In this document: in pieces, positions 17,849 to 27,137 of the stretch | Layout: the number at the start of each line of letters is the position of its first letter | Numbering within the stretch: position 1 is the stretch's first letter | Assembly: GCA_937959115.1 (NCBI GenBank) | Contig: CALGAW010000013.1 | Coordinates: 1-64,000 of the forward strand | Source: an uncultured Saprospiraceae bacterium | Lineage (GTDB): Bacteria; Bacteroidota; Bacteroidia; Chitinophagales; Saprospiraceae | Length of the DNA stretch: 64,000 bases | Direction of reading: 5' to 3' | The notes under the pieces: generated by a model | What the model saw: only the letters and a program-made list of their open reading frames with translations | Database searches by the model: none | What the model was told of the DNA's origin: nothing | Made by a program: the position numbers and the translations under genes

Positions 17849-19078
17849 TTAACCAACAATCCCTAGTCCATTAAACCCCTTCCCTAGTATTGAGTTCACA
17901 CCAGTACCACCATCTATCGCCATACCCATCCATTCTGAAAGCAAAGAAGCATACACCTGTCTAAAGTCAACAGTATAAATCAGATCGCCCTTCTCAAGAT
18001 TAGAAAGATCAGGACCGTCATTAAAAACACCAGGTTTGAGTAATCCACCACCTGCCAAAAATACAACGTTGGCGGTACCGTGATCCGTTCCGCCACTCGC
18101 ATTTTGCTTGACGCGTCGGCCAAACTCAGAGAAAGTCATGACCAAGGTGTCATCCAATACGCCATTGTGTTTCAAGTCCTTGAGGAAAACTGACAACCCT
18201 TCCGCATATTGCTTTAATAAGCGAGCATGCTGGTTTTTCTGATTGGCATGGGTATCAAAACCGCCAAGCGTTATGTAGTATACGGACGTATTACTGCCAG
18301 ATGACAACAATTCAGCTGTTTGCTTGAGTCGCTTACCAAAATTCCCTGCTGGATAGCCCGCATTGGACTTATAGATTTTTGATTGATCATGCAAATAATC
18401 CGCAGATTCAAAAGTGTCGGATAATGTTTTGTAGAGATAGGCCGTATTGCCTTCATGGCTATGATTATGATGAAAAGCAATCGACTTCAGAAGTCTATTA
18501 CTAGTGGTTCGTTTTAATTGATTAATATTCCCAACGGCATATCCATTGCGCGTTTCACCCTTCAAGGCAAGACTCATAGTATCATCCATTTCCAGCGCCG
18601 TATGCGGTGTAAATTGATTCACATCAAAGCCATCGAGATAACGTCCGAGCCAACCCGTAGATAAAAATTCATCCGCTCCACTAGCCGATTGCCAGATATC
18701 CATAGACCGAAAATGAGACCGATCAGGATTTGGATAACCAACATTGTTGATGACAGTCACTTGTCCATTATCAAACCATTGGCGTAACGGTTGAAGGGAA
18801 GGGTGAAGTCCTAGCTCACCTGTTAATTTAATGACCGCTGAGGGCTTGATACCAAGAACAGGACGCGCCTTATAATACAAATCATTTGTAAAGGGAACGA
18901 CGGTGTTCAATCCATCGTTTCCGCCACTTAGTTGGATGACTACTAGCTTCCGTTGTTTGTTGGCGTTTTGAAAGATGCCTTGTTTTGCCCCAGCTTGTAA
19001 AAACGCAGGTACCATAAGTGATCCAGTGGCAAATAACGAATGTTTAAGAAAGTCCCGTCTTGAATTATGATCTATCAT
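17849..19078 (-). CDS. DUF1501 secreted protein (Tat signal)
   Basis: This 409-aa DUF1501 protein starts with a twin-arginine signal (SRRDFLKHSLFATGSLMVPAF, twin Arg at 7-8). The body shows the sulfatase/alkaline-phosphatase-like features of the family: VVIQLSGGNDGLNTVVPF, RSHFRSMDIWQSA, TLGGFDTHANQ, TFSEFGRRVKQNASGGTDHG and GDLIYTVDFRQVYASLL. DUF1501 genes are normally paired with DUF1800 genes; here the DUF1800 gene lies 30 bases upstream on the same strand. The pair is exported and may act on a polymer or surface ligand, but no function is established. Confidence 0.93.
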   Translation of the reverse strand: MIDHNSRRDFLKHSLFATGSLMVPAFLQAGAKQGIFQNANKQRKLVVIQLSGGNDGLNTVVPFTNDLYYKARPVLGIKPSAVIKLTGELGLHPSLQPLRQWFDNGQVTVINNVGYPNPDRSHFRSMDIWQSASGADEFLSTGWLGRYLDGFDVNQFTPHTALEMDDTMSLALKGETRNGYAVGNINQLKRTTSNRLLKSIAFHHNHSHEGNTAYLYKTLSDTFESADYLHDQSKIYKSNAGYPAGNFGKRLKQTAELLSSGSNTSVYYITLGGFDTHANQKNQHARLLKQYAEGLSVFLKDLKHNGVLDDTLVMTFSEFGRRVKQNASGGTDHGTANVVFLAGGGLLKPGVFNDGPDLSNLEKGDLIYTVDFRQVYASLLSEWMGMAIDGGTGVNSILGKGFNGLGIVG

Positions 19079-19108
19079 TGTCTTGATTTTTAAGGGTTTG
19101 AAAATTGC

Positions 19109-20485
19109 TTAACACAATTGATATTCTGGCAAGCTCATTAAGCCAATGATTTGGTATTTAAACAACTCATTGTTTGGCGCAGCGGTCAATTCTCTTTGTA
19201 ACAGTTCAGCCTTGTTTCCAATAGAAGGTTGAATGATGTAATCCGCTATTTTTTCGATGTTTTCTATATCTCCGACAATGGATTCCAATGCGTTCAAATC
19301 ACAGCTCATCCTTACATTCTTTAATCGTTTATTGGTAGCTTTCGCTTCAAAGGCTTCTTTGACTACGACATTCATTTCTGCCTGTGTTAAGAACTGCCTC
19401 CCGACATTCAGCCGCATCAACAAAGTCGCATTGTCAATCCAGGCACGTCCTCCTTTCCATCCTGCAACGTTGGGTGGATTCAGGAGGGTTTGCCCTAGTG
19501 CTTTTTGAATACCAAACAAGGGTTGTGGAGATTCAAATTTCGCATCTAATTGATTGATAAGCCCAGCAATAAACTCAATGGGAGACTTAATTTTATTCCC
19601 CATATTTTTGTCCTCATAAAACCATTCGCTCGTAAAAATAGAATCGATGAGTTTATCTATAGCATATCCGTTATCATAAAACGAATTGGCTAATTGATTC
19701 ACTCTGGATTCATCTACAATTTCATTCACAAAGAATCGGTAAATTTTTCTAGTGATAAACACTGCGGTTTCCTTTTGCTTAAGAAGATGATTGATAATGT
19801 TCTCTCCATCGAGGTATCCTGAAATTCCCATAAAGGATTTTTCACCATAGTCATGCCATTGTTCCTTGAATAGAAAACCGTCATGATTACTTGTCCAACC
19901 AGTAAAAGCCCGGGCAGCTTCCTTAATATCGTTTTCTGAATAGTTGCCTCTTCCGATAGTAAAGAGTTCCATTAATTCACGGGCAAAGTTTTCATTGGGT
20001 TGCCGTTTTCTATTTTGCTGATTATTGAGGTAACGAATCATAGCGGGTGTTCTGGCTATACCAAGGACAAGATCCTTGAAGTTTCCTAGGCTGTGTTTTC
20101 GTATGACATTGAGGTAATCCACTGCAAAATCAGGTCGTTTCAGCTCACAAGCGAAGTGTCCGTGCCAGAAGAGCGTCATTTTTTCTAATAAAGACTGCTT
20201 TCCTGGATTTCCCATTCTCAGCAGCCATTGTAGATTGACTGTGGCGACTTCTCGTTTTGCTGCTTGTCGCAATTCAACCCGTTGCTGTTTTGACATCTGC
20301 TTAACTTGTTCCTCGCTATATTCAAAGGATGTTGTAAGTGGTTTTGCAGTTTTCGCATCACGGATCAGTTTTTTTGTGAGTATACTGATCGACTGATTTT
20401 TGTTAGCTTTCCATTGCATTGGGTTGAGCCCGAAGCCAGCCCTCCAGTATAGGTGTTGTACTTTTTTCTGTTGACTTACTTGCAT
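19109..20485 (-). CDS. DUF1800 protein
   Basis: This 458-aa protein has the DUF1800 hallmarks: HLYWRAGFGLNPMQW at the N-terminus, MTLFWHGHFACE, NENFARELMELFTIGRGNYSENDIKEAARAFTGW and NPPNVAGWKGGRAWIDNATLL. No N-terminal signal peptide is visible in this reading, although many family members carry one, so export may depend on the Tat-exported DUF1501 partner or the protein may remain inside. It is the first gene of a two-gene operon with the DUF1501 gene. The function of the family is unknown. Confidence 0.92.
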   Translation of the reverse strand: MQVSQQKKVQHLYWRAGFGLNPMQWKANKNQSISILTKKLIRDAKTAKPLTTSFEYSEEQVKQMSKQQRVELRQAAKREVATVNLQWLLRMGNPGKQSLLEKMTLFWHGHFACELKRPDFAVDYLNVIRKHSLGNFKDLVLGIARTPAMIRYLNNQQNRKRQPNENFARELMELFTIGRGNYSENDIKEAARAFTGWTSNHDGFLFKEQWHDYGEKSFMGISGYLDGENIINHLLKQKETAVFITRKIYRFFVNEIVDESRVNQLANSFYDNGYAIDKLIDSIFTSEWFYEDKNMGNKIKSPIEFIAGLINQLDAKFESPQPLFGIQKALGQTLLNPPNVAGWKGGRAWIDNATLLMRLNVGRQFLTQAEMNVVVKEAFEAKATNKRLKNVRMSCDLNALESIVGDIENIEKIADYIIQPSIGNKAELLQRELTAAPNNELFKYQIIGLMSLPEYQLC

Positions 20486-20971
20486 AGCTAATTGTTTACG
20501 ATTAAAATCAAAACAGGTTTAAGAAGTGTCTTTTTAGTCTCGATGTTGGTTGGACTAAAGAAATTCGTAATCGTTTAATTTGCTATGCTATTTTTCTTGT
20601 TTTTTATCTTGATTTAGTAGTACACTTCATAATTCTCACAAGCGCAATAGGTTTTATTGGCCTTTCAAAAGATTACTTACTACTACCAGAAATTTCAGTG
20701 TAATTAAATGGCCTACAATAAGTTAAGACGCAATATTATTAACAAAATTTTTATTCTTTCGAAACTTCAACAGTAATTCAACATTACCTTAACCTTCTTA
20801 AAAAGGTTGTTTGAAAGATGCAATAACTCGAACCAGAACGCTCTTAATTCCTTCATGACTTAATGGTTCACTAAAAATCAGACCATGACGTCAGCCCTAA
20901 AATAAAAACAACCCGAAGATCCTTTGAAATTCGGGTTATTTTATACCTGCTAATAATCAAAACACTAAAAA
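20486..20971. other. 486-base gap without a gene
   Basis: It holds the upstream region of the DUF1800/DUF1501 operon and, at its left-hand end, the terminator of the... operon to its right (20900-20937). The remainder is AT-rich with no coding frame, RNA gene or repeat that I can support. Confidence 0.5.
20900..20937 (-). terminator. Terminator of the triple-repeat PKD/Kazal gene
   Basis: AACCCGAA (20910-20917) and TTCGGGTT (20930-20937) are exact complements around a 12-base loop. On the minus strand the hairpin is followed by GTTTTTATTTT. It lies 35 bases after the stop codon. Confidence 0.85.
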
Positions 20972-23900
20972 CTAATGTTTTACAAGTTTTTCTGTAACAA
21001 TGCCACTAGCAGATTGCATCACTACAAAATAGACGCCTGCTACGAGTCCAGATAATTCTAGCTCGACGACTGTCTTCATATCTTTGTTAAGCTGGACAGG
21101 CTTGTTGTAAACCGCCTTACCAGCTAAATTTATTATTGATAGTGTCACTTCTTCAGACAATGGGGTTGTAATTTGAATCATGACTTGTTCTCCAGCTGGA
21201 TTAGGAATCAGCTCAAATTGACTCAACCATTGTTTGTTCTCCAGACCAGTAACCGTACCATCACTTTCCACTTCAAAGTCTAGATTATTTTTGAACTGAA
21301 TGAATGGATCAATCGAAACTTCTTTTCCATCATGGATAATACCAGGCATGACCAGACGAATTCTGTAATCACCAAATTGGAGTTGATTAAAGCTATATTG
21401 CCCTTGAGCATCCGTCACATCTGTTGAAATCAAAACACCGTCAGCACGCTCTAAATTAACTGTGACGCCTGGAATTGGATCTCCACCTCCGCCAAAACTT
21501 TCATTGACTCCACCGTTGCCAGTAAAATTGGAGGATTCGAATACGCCACCTGCTATGTTTCCATTGGGATTGACAACCACTACAATTGTCTCACAATAAG
21601 TTGCTACGCACTGAACGCTGTCTTGAACTGCTAAGCAAACCGTAAATGCTTGAATACTATCAATAGAAGTGGTATCTGAGTATATGTGTATTGGGTTAGT
21701 ACCAGTCCCTGTCGTCCCATCTCCAAAATCCCAGTAGTAGTTAAGGGGACCAGCGCCAGCGCCACTCGCAACGAAAAATACTTCATGTCCATTGGGTCCT
21801 TGCATATCAGTATACAAATAGCTTGCTGAGGTGGTACAAGTCGTATCGGACGCCGTAGAGCAAGGACCAGAGGTCATATTAGCGACTCCGAAACATTTTT
21901 CTGCAATACATGCATTATCATACGTCACATTATCACACCCACAGACAGGATTGTAGACGGGTGAGCAAACGTGTGTCAAATCAATTAAAGTTGCATCAAT
22001 ACATAGATTTCCTCCATTGTAAGTCACCAATTTCACAAACGTACATTGATTGAAAAGCGAATCTATAATCACTAGGCGCAACAAATAATTACCATTGACT
22101 GCATAAGTATGGGTAGGCGTCGGATCTCCTGAAATCGTTCCATCACCAAAATCCCAGCTATAATAAAGAATAGGTGTTGAATGTCCTAGTAGAGAGAACA
22201 CGAAATCACTACCATTTTGAGTAGCCTGAAGATTTCCAGAACAAATGGATGCTGGATCGTAACACGTATAAACAGATTCAGTGTCATCTGGTATTAGGTT
22301 GTGACCATTCATACAAGAGGCAGGTTGCACGTTAACATTGAATCCAATTTGGTTGAGTGGGCAAGTAATCGTTGTATCTGCATCAAAGTCAACAGTAATA
22401 AGACCACCAACTCCTGCAAGGATCGTTTGATTCTGTACACCAAGAAAACAATTTGTTATTGGATCATATGTCCAATTAAATGCCTGATGATAACTCCCAT
22501 CTATTGATGATACACCGTTCTGTGGAGTCATGTTTAACATGCAAATCGTAATAGAAACGGGGTCGCCTTGCCAACCAGCGTAATCATTTAGTGTTTCAAC
22601 AAAGGAAAATTCTAAGGTACCTGCACTAGTAGAAAGGGGAGCACCCAAGATACTTCCTTGTAAAACAGAAGGGTTGTTTACACAAGTTCCATTGCTCAAT
22701 AAGGTCACTGTAAAGTTTTCAGAACAAGGACCTGAACCATCATCTACTGTTACGGATCCATTATAGGTTCCGAAATTGCTATAAATGTTAGTTGGTGCAG
22801 CAAGCGTTGAGGAGTTCCCATCTCCGAAATCCCATAGGTAAGTTGCTCCAACAGGTGGCATTGAGACATCAAAACCAACCGTTAAACTACTTATTGTAGA
22901 ATTTACATTCACTTGTCCAAACGTACAATTGGTCCCGCCTCCTGCATAACAAGTATAAAAGGATTCGGTGTCATCTACTGTTTCGTTAATTGGCCCCATA
23001 CAAGCAGGAATACCAATGTTCACATTGAAACCCAATTGATTGGTAGGACAAGCAATCGTAGTATCTGCATTAAAGTCAACAGTAATCAAGCCTCCTGATC
23101 CACCAAAGATCGTTTGATTTTGTGTTCCTTGTAGGCAATTACTAATCGGGTCATATACCCAATTAAAGTTTTGATGATAGCTTCCATTGACGGATGCAGC
23201 ACCATTCTGTGGGGTGATATTTAGCAAACAAAGCGTAAGTGTTACTGGATCTGTTTGCCAAGCTGTATAATCAAGAAGATTTTCAACAAAAGAAAACTCC
23301 ATAGTACCCGTGCTAGAAGTAAGCGGTGCAGTTGAGATCGCCCCTTGTTGTACAGAAGGATTATTTACACAGTTACCATTCGTATTTACTAAGGTTACAG
23401 AAAAGTTCTCTGTGCAGGGCCCCAAACCGTCATCCACGGTAACTGTACCGTTATAGGTTCCAAAATTAGTATAGAGGTGTGTTGGTGCTGCAGCATTTGA
23501 AGTGTTCCCATCTCCAAAATCCCACAAATAGGTTGCGCTAGAAGGAGGTGTAGTGACACTAAATCCTACTGTCGTACTTCCTGTTGATGAATTGACATTG
23601 ACTTGCCCAAACGTACAATTTGGACTACCACCGCCAGCATAACAAGTATACACGGATTCAGTGTCATCTACTGTTTCATTTATCCCGTTCATACAAGCAG
23701 CTGGCTGCAGACTAACATTAAACCCAAGTTGATTGTTTGGGCATACAATAGTGGTGTCTGCATCAAAGTCAAGGGTGATCAAACCACCAGTTCCCCCAAG
23801 TATTACTTGGTTCTGGGTTCCTTGAAGACAATTAGCAACTGGATCATAAATCCAATTAAACGTTTGGTAGTAACTTCCCCCTACAGAGCTAGCGCCATTT

Positions 23901-24127
23901 TGCGGAGTCATGTTTAGAAGACAAAGCGTTATCGTGACTGGATCTGTCTGCCATGCGGTATAATCAAGAAGATTCTCGAAAAAGGAAAACTCTAACGTAC
24001 CTGTATTTGAGGTAAGTGGAGCAGGATTAATACTACCTTGTTGAAGAGAAGGATTGTTAATACACTGCCCAACTAAATTTAAGCTTAACAAACTGATTAT
24101 GACAATAAGTAATGCACTTTTTTTCAT
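20972..24127 (-). CDS. T9SS-secreted protein with three 230-aa repeats, PKD domains and a Kazal-like domain
   Basis: The 1051-aa precursor has a signal peptide (KKSALLIVIISLLSLNLVGQ). Three long repeats start near residues 20, 252 and 481. Each begins NNPS(L/V)xQGxI, carries CLLNMTPQNG and DDTESVYTCY and ends in a PKD domain (YLWDFGDG). Residues ~715-755 match the Kazal inhibitor pattern (CSPVYNPVCGCDNVTYDNAC). Another PKD domain (~760-860), an SdrD-B/carboxypeptidase-regulatory-like domain (~865-955; PIPGVTVNLERADG, DAQGQYSF) and a type A sorting tail (~972-1051; LIPNPAGEQVMIQ, ending TEKLVKH) follow. Such proteins are exported by T9SS and attached to or released from the surface. The repeats are cysteine-rich and probably disulfide-bonded. 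Their ligand is unknown. Confidence 0.88.
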   Translation of the reverse strand: MKKSALLIVIISLLSLNLVGQCINNPSLQQGSINPAPLTSNTGTLEFSFFENLLDYTAWQTDPVTITLCLLNMTPQNGASSVGGSYYQTFNWIYDPVANCLQGTQNQVILGGTGGLITLDFDADTTIVCPNNQLGFNVSLQPAACMNGINETVDDTESVYTCYAGGGSPNCTFGQVNVNSSTGSTTVGFSVTTPPSSATYLWDFGDGNTSNAAAPTHLYTNFGTYNGTVTVDDGLGPCTENFSVTLVNTNGNCVNNPSVQQGAISTAPLTSSTGTMEFSFVENLLDYTAWQTDPVTLTLCLLNITPQNGAASVNGSYHQNFNWVYDPISNCLQGTQNQTIFGGSGGLITVDFNADTTIACPTNQLGFNVNIGIPACMGPINETVDDTESFYTCYAGGGTNCTFGQVNVNSTISSLTVGFDVSMPPVGATYLWDFGDGNSSTLAAPTNIYSNFGTYNGSVTVDDGSGPCSENFTVTLLSNGTCVNNPSVLQGSILGAPLSTSAGTLEFSFVETLNDYAGWQGDPVSITICMLNMTPQNGVSSIDGSYHQAFNWTYDPITNCFLGVQNQTILAGVGGLITVDFDADTTITCPLNQIGFNVNVQPASCMNGHNLIPDDTESVYTCYDPASICSGNLQATQNGSDFVFSLLGHSTPILYYSWDFGDGTISGDPTPTHTYAVNGNYLLRLVIIDSLFNQCTFVKLVTYNGGNLCIDATLIDLTHVCSPVYNPVCGCDNVTYDNACIAEKCFGVANMTSGPCSTASDTTCTTSASYLYTDMQGPNGHEVFFVASGAGAGPLNYYWDFGDGTTGTGTNPIHIYSDTTSIDSIQAFTVCLAVQDSVQCVATYCETIVVVVNPNGNIAGGVFESSNFTGNGGVNESFGGGGDPIPGVTVNLERADGVLISTDVTDAQGQYSFNQLQFGDYRIRLVMPGIIHDGKEVSIDPFIQFKNNLDFEVESDGTVTGLENKQWLSQFELIPNPAGEQVMIQITTPLSEEVTLSIINLAGKAVYNKPVQLNKDMKTVVELELSGLVAGVYFVVMQSASGIVTEKLVKH

Positions 24128-24195
24128 TTTGTTTTTAATTTAATTTTTTCAAAATTCATCAGCTTTCAATTTGATTATTTAGCAGTAATAACAAA

Positions 24196-25317
24196 TTATC
24201 TTTGATTTACAATCATGATTTTTTTCACAAGGAGTCCCTTTGGTGTTTGTATCTTTAAAAGATGCATTCCATTCAGCTCATCGTCTAATAGAAATTCGAC
24301 AACTGATCGAGCTTCAAAGAAATCATATTGTACTAATTGTCCTTGCAAATTGTACAACTCATATCCAATAATTTCTCTTTTTATACTTTCTGTTATTATT
24401 TTATGGCTAGCAGGGTTTGGATAGATTTTAAAATCTGTTTCATCAAGAATCAAATCATTTACACCCGTTGTAAGGATATAAAATTCGGAGATCGAGGAAG
24501 CGGTAGGTTGAAAATTTAATTGATCATCTACCATTCGAATATCTAGCACTTCGAAATCAAAATTGATAAATCCACCCGTTTTACCATTAATGTTATCTTC
24601 CATTATGATCGCAAATAACCCCATTAATCCTGACCCCATTATTGGAATACCGTTGGTTCTAGAGTAAGCAATATCAAGTCTACCATGCTTACCATTTGTG
24701 GCATTTGGTTCTATGTAGCTTTTTGAGACTAAAACCACTCGGTCTAGATCATTGTTATTAATCCAACCTGTTGCAGGAAAAACTTGTAAAACACTATCTA
24801 CATACGCTGTATCGAAACTGACCGTAAATGAAATACCATAAAAACTAGGATAGTGATTCGGCCCTAAGTGTAACTCAAAAAACTCTACTGCACCTTCTGA
24901 TAGTGTATCTGTTGTACTTCGTTTTATCTCTACTGTAGGAGCAATTCCTGGTACACCAGCAATTATTGGAGGTACGGTAACCGTTTGATGTACAGAAGCA
25001 TAATTTTGAGAAATCGCTTGAATATCAGTATCATCAACAACTCCATCGCCATTACAATCTGCATAAGACAAATCCAACGATTGACCAGGGAAGCTTGTCC
25101 CCCAGAGCAAACCTGAAGGCTGAGCCAACCAATCAATAGATGTAGAAGTTCTCTGCGGTCCTGTCTGCCCATAAGCATATCCTAAGTACAAAAGGTCTAC
25201 ATTATCGGCTTCTCCATTATTGTCAACGTCTCCTGGCCAAATTTGGGCATTAAGGGTCGTTACTTGGAACAACAGGTTAGTAAAAACTAAAAGAAATATT
25301 GATTTGCTTAATGTCAT
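24196..25317 (-). CDS. T9SS-secreted protein with dockerin-like and cohesin-like domains
   Basis: This 373-aa precursor has a signal peptide (TLSKSIFLLVFTNLLFQVTTLNAQ). Two EF-hand-like calcium loops, DVDNNGEADNVDLL (~30-43) and DCNGDGVVDDTDI (~92-104), resemble a dockerin. Residues ~125-275 look like a cohesin-type beta sandwich (FYGISFTVSFDTAYVDS, VVLVSKSYIEPNATNGKHGRL reading on to IAYSRTNG). The C-terminal ~80 residues are a T9SS type A tail (DFKIYPNPASHKIITES, VKKIMIVNQR). It follows the triple-repeat gene's promoter side by 68 bases on the same strand and could share a transcript with it. A structural or scaffold role at the cell surface is plausible but unproven. Confidence 0.82.
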   Translation of the reverse strand: MTLSKSIFLLVFTNLLFQVTTLNAQIWPGDVDNNGEADNVDLLYLGYAYGQTGPQRTSTSIDWLAQPSGLLWGTSFPGQSLDLSYADCNGDGVVDDTDIQAISQNYASVHQTVTVPPIIAGVPGIAPTVEIKRSTTDTLSEGAVEFFELHLGPNHYPSFYGISFTVSFDTAYVDSVLQVFPATGWINNNDLDRVVLVSKSYIEPNATNGKHGRLDIAYSRTNGIPIMGSGLMGLFAIIMEDNINGKTGGFINFDFEVLDIRMVDDQLNFQPTASSISEFYILTTGVNDLILDETDFKIYPNPASHKIITESIKREIIGYELYNLQGQLVQYDFFEARSVVEFLLDDELNGMHLLKIQTPKGLLVKKIMIVNQR

Positions 25318-25531
25318 TTAATATTGCTTTAAATTGATTTCCTCATAAAAATACCCCATTCATTTGATTACGCCAACTACAATATCACTAAATTATCGTT
25401 GAAATAACATTATATTTTTTCACTATTTATTATAATTACATTTTATATTTTATTGTTTTAAAACAATTTAAATTCAAATACACTTAAGTATTAAGCAATT
25501 TAATTTTCACTCATAAATCATATTTTTTCTG

Positions 25532-25539
25532 TATTTTTG
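25532..25539 (+). promoter_or_regulatory. -7 element of the 470-aa gene
   Basis: TATTTTTG matches TAnnTTTG and lies 21 bases before the ATG at 25561, within a very AT-rich divergent spacer. No clear -33 element was seen. Confidence 0.45.
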
Positions 25540-25560
25540 TAATGAATTATATAGTATTTT

Positions 25561-26973
25561 ATGGATTCAAGTAAGTTAATTAATCTACTAAAGACATTTT
25601 CAAAATCAGAAATTAAGGATTTTGGAGATTTCATAGATTCTCCGTATTACAATAAGAATAAGGAATTAGCACACTTTTGTGCTTATCTAAGAAAGTATGC
25701 TCCACATTTTCCTCCTAAAAAAATTGAACGAAAAGTAGTGTTCAAAAAGTTGTTTCCTAAAGAAAAATACGAAGAAAAAAAATTAAACCATTTGATGAAT
25801 TACCTTTTGAGAAAAGCGGAACAATTCATTGGTTTACAGTGGTATGAATCAACAGAAGGCTTAGCAGATTACCACATAATGAGTTCGTTTGTTGACCGTG
25901 GTCTTGAAAAACACTATCACTTTTTTTACAAGAAAAAGAAAAACCTTCTTGAAGCATCTTCTTTTAAAAATTCAGACTTTTACTTTAGAAAGTATTTATT
26001 GGCAGAGACTTCTTCTCAGCTGACGTTTAAAAATAAAATTAGGCGATTTGACAAGTCGCTACAAGATACTTCTGACTATTTTGATCTCTATTATCTTTCT
26101 ATCAAGCTGAAATATACTTGTGAAATGCTGAATAGAAGAAACATGTTATCAATACCTTATGAAGCGAAACTATTAGAGGAAATTCAAACCTACCTTTCAA
26201 GACATCCGCATGAAGACATTCCTGTTATCAATATATACTATCAAATATTGATGATGTTAACTGCAGAAGATGGAACTCCTTATTTTAATAAACTAAAAGA
26301 ACTACTGAACAAGTACAAAACGTATTTTCACCAAGATGAAATACGAGAAATGTTTGGTCAAGGGCTTAACTATTGCATTCGAGGAATAAACCAAGGCGAT
26401 AGCAATTTCCTAACAGAGGCCTTCGATTTATACATAATTGGAATAAAAAATGAATGGTTTAACGATGACGGATACCTCTCTCCATGGACCTTTAAAAATG
26501 TAATCAAGGCAGGGCTTATGCTCGAAAAATACGATTGGGCAAAAGACTTTATTGAAAAATACACGATAAAACTCGCTCCAAAGTTCAGACAAAATGCACT
26601 ACACTTCAATCTAGCTGACCTGTATTACTCCACCAAGCAGTTTGACAAAGCACATGAACATCTCAGTCATGTTGAGTTTACAGACATTTATATCACGATT
26701 GACAGCAAAAAACTCCTCATGAAAATTTTTCTGGAATCAGATGAAATCGATCTCCTCTACTCCGCAATAGCAGCGTTTAAACAGTTTATAAACAGGCATA
26801 AAGTCATCACCTCTAAAGTGAAGGAACAATACAAGAATTATATTTCTACATTAAACCTTCTGATAAAAGGCGACCACAAATCATTAGAAGAGTGTTCCAT
26901 TTTACTTGACTCAGACAAGCCCATCGCCGAAAGAAACTGGCTCAAACGAATGGTTGCGATTCGGAAACAGTAA
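25561..26973 (+). CDS. Conserved protein of unknown function, mostly helical
   Basis: This 470-aa protein has no signal peptide or membrane segment. Its N-terminus (LINLLKTFSKSEIKDFGDFI, SPYYNKNKELAHFCAYLRK, FKKLFPKEKYEEKKLNHLM) matches a type I remember from hypothetical proteins present in several copies in Saprospiria genomes, none with a known role. The remainder is rich in Lys, Leu, Tyr and Phe, and helical pairs resembling TPR-like repeats appear at ~330-400 (LMLEKYDWAKDFIEKYT, DLYYSTKQFDKAHEHLSHV). A protein-protein interaction scaffold is a reasonable guess. It is transcribed alone, facing away from the dockerin/cohesin gene. Confidence 0.8.
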   Translation: MDSSKLINLLKTFSKSEIKDFGDFIDSPYYNKNKELAHFCAYLRKYAPHFPPKKIERKVVFKKLFPKEKYEEKKLNHLMNYLLRKAEQFIGLQWYESTEGLADYHIMSSFVDRGLEKHYHFFYKKKKNLLEASSFKNSDFYFRKYLLAETSSQLTFKNKIRRFDKSLQDTSDYFDLYYLSIKLKYTCEMLNRRNMLSIPYEAKLLEEIQTYLSRHPHEDIPVINIYYQILMMLTAEDGTPYFNKLKELLNKYKTYFHQDEIREMFGQGLNYCIRGINQGDSNFLTEAFDLYIIGIKNEWFNDDGYLSPWTFKNVIKAGLMLEKYDWAKDFIEKYTIKLAPKFRQNALHFNLADLYYSTKQFDKAHEHLSHVEFTDIYITIDSKKLLMKIFLESDEIDLLYSAIAAFKQFINRHKVITSKVKEQYKNYISTLNLLIKGDHKSLEECSILLDSDKPIAERNWLKRMVAIRKQ

Positions 26974-26991
26974 ATTTCGTCAGGCAAAAAT

Positions 26992-27046
26992 CCTAAAGAG
27001 AGGACGTTAATCTTGTTTAAATTAAATCAATCTACGTCCCTTTGAC
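26992..27046. repeat. Repeat X, copy 1 (3' flank shared with 34653-34733)
   Basis: TCCTAAAGAGAGGACGTTAA followed by TCTTGTTTA, an ATCAA stretch and TACGTCCCTT recurs near 34653-34733 with an insertion in the middle. In both places it lies just beyond the terminator of a large secreted-protein gene. Confidence 0.5.
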
Positions 27047-27070
27047 TGTTTTCAGGATCCTGGCGAATAC

Positions 27071-27102
27071 AAAAAAGAGGCTGCATCTTTCGACACAACC
27101 TC
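27071..27102 (-). terminator. Terminator of the 1444-aa gene
   Basis: On the minus strand GAGGTTG (27102-27096) pairs with CAGCCTC (27083-27077) with one G-U pair, followed by TTTTTTG. It lies 36 bases after the stop codon. Confidence 0.85.
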
Positions 27103-27137
27103 CAATTATTCTCTTAACAAACTATTACTTAGATAAT

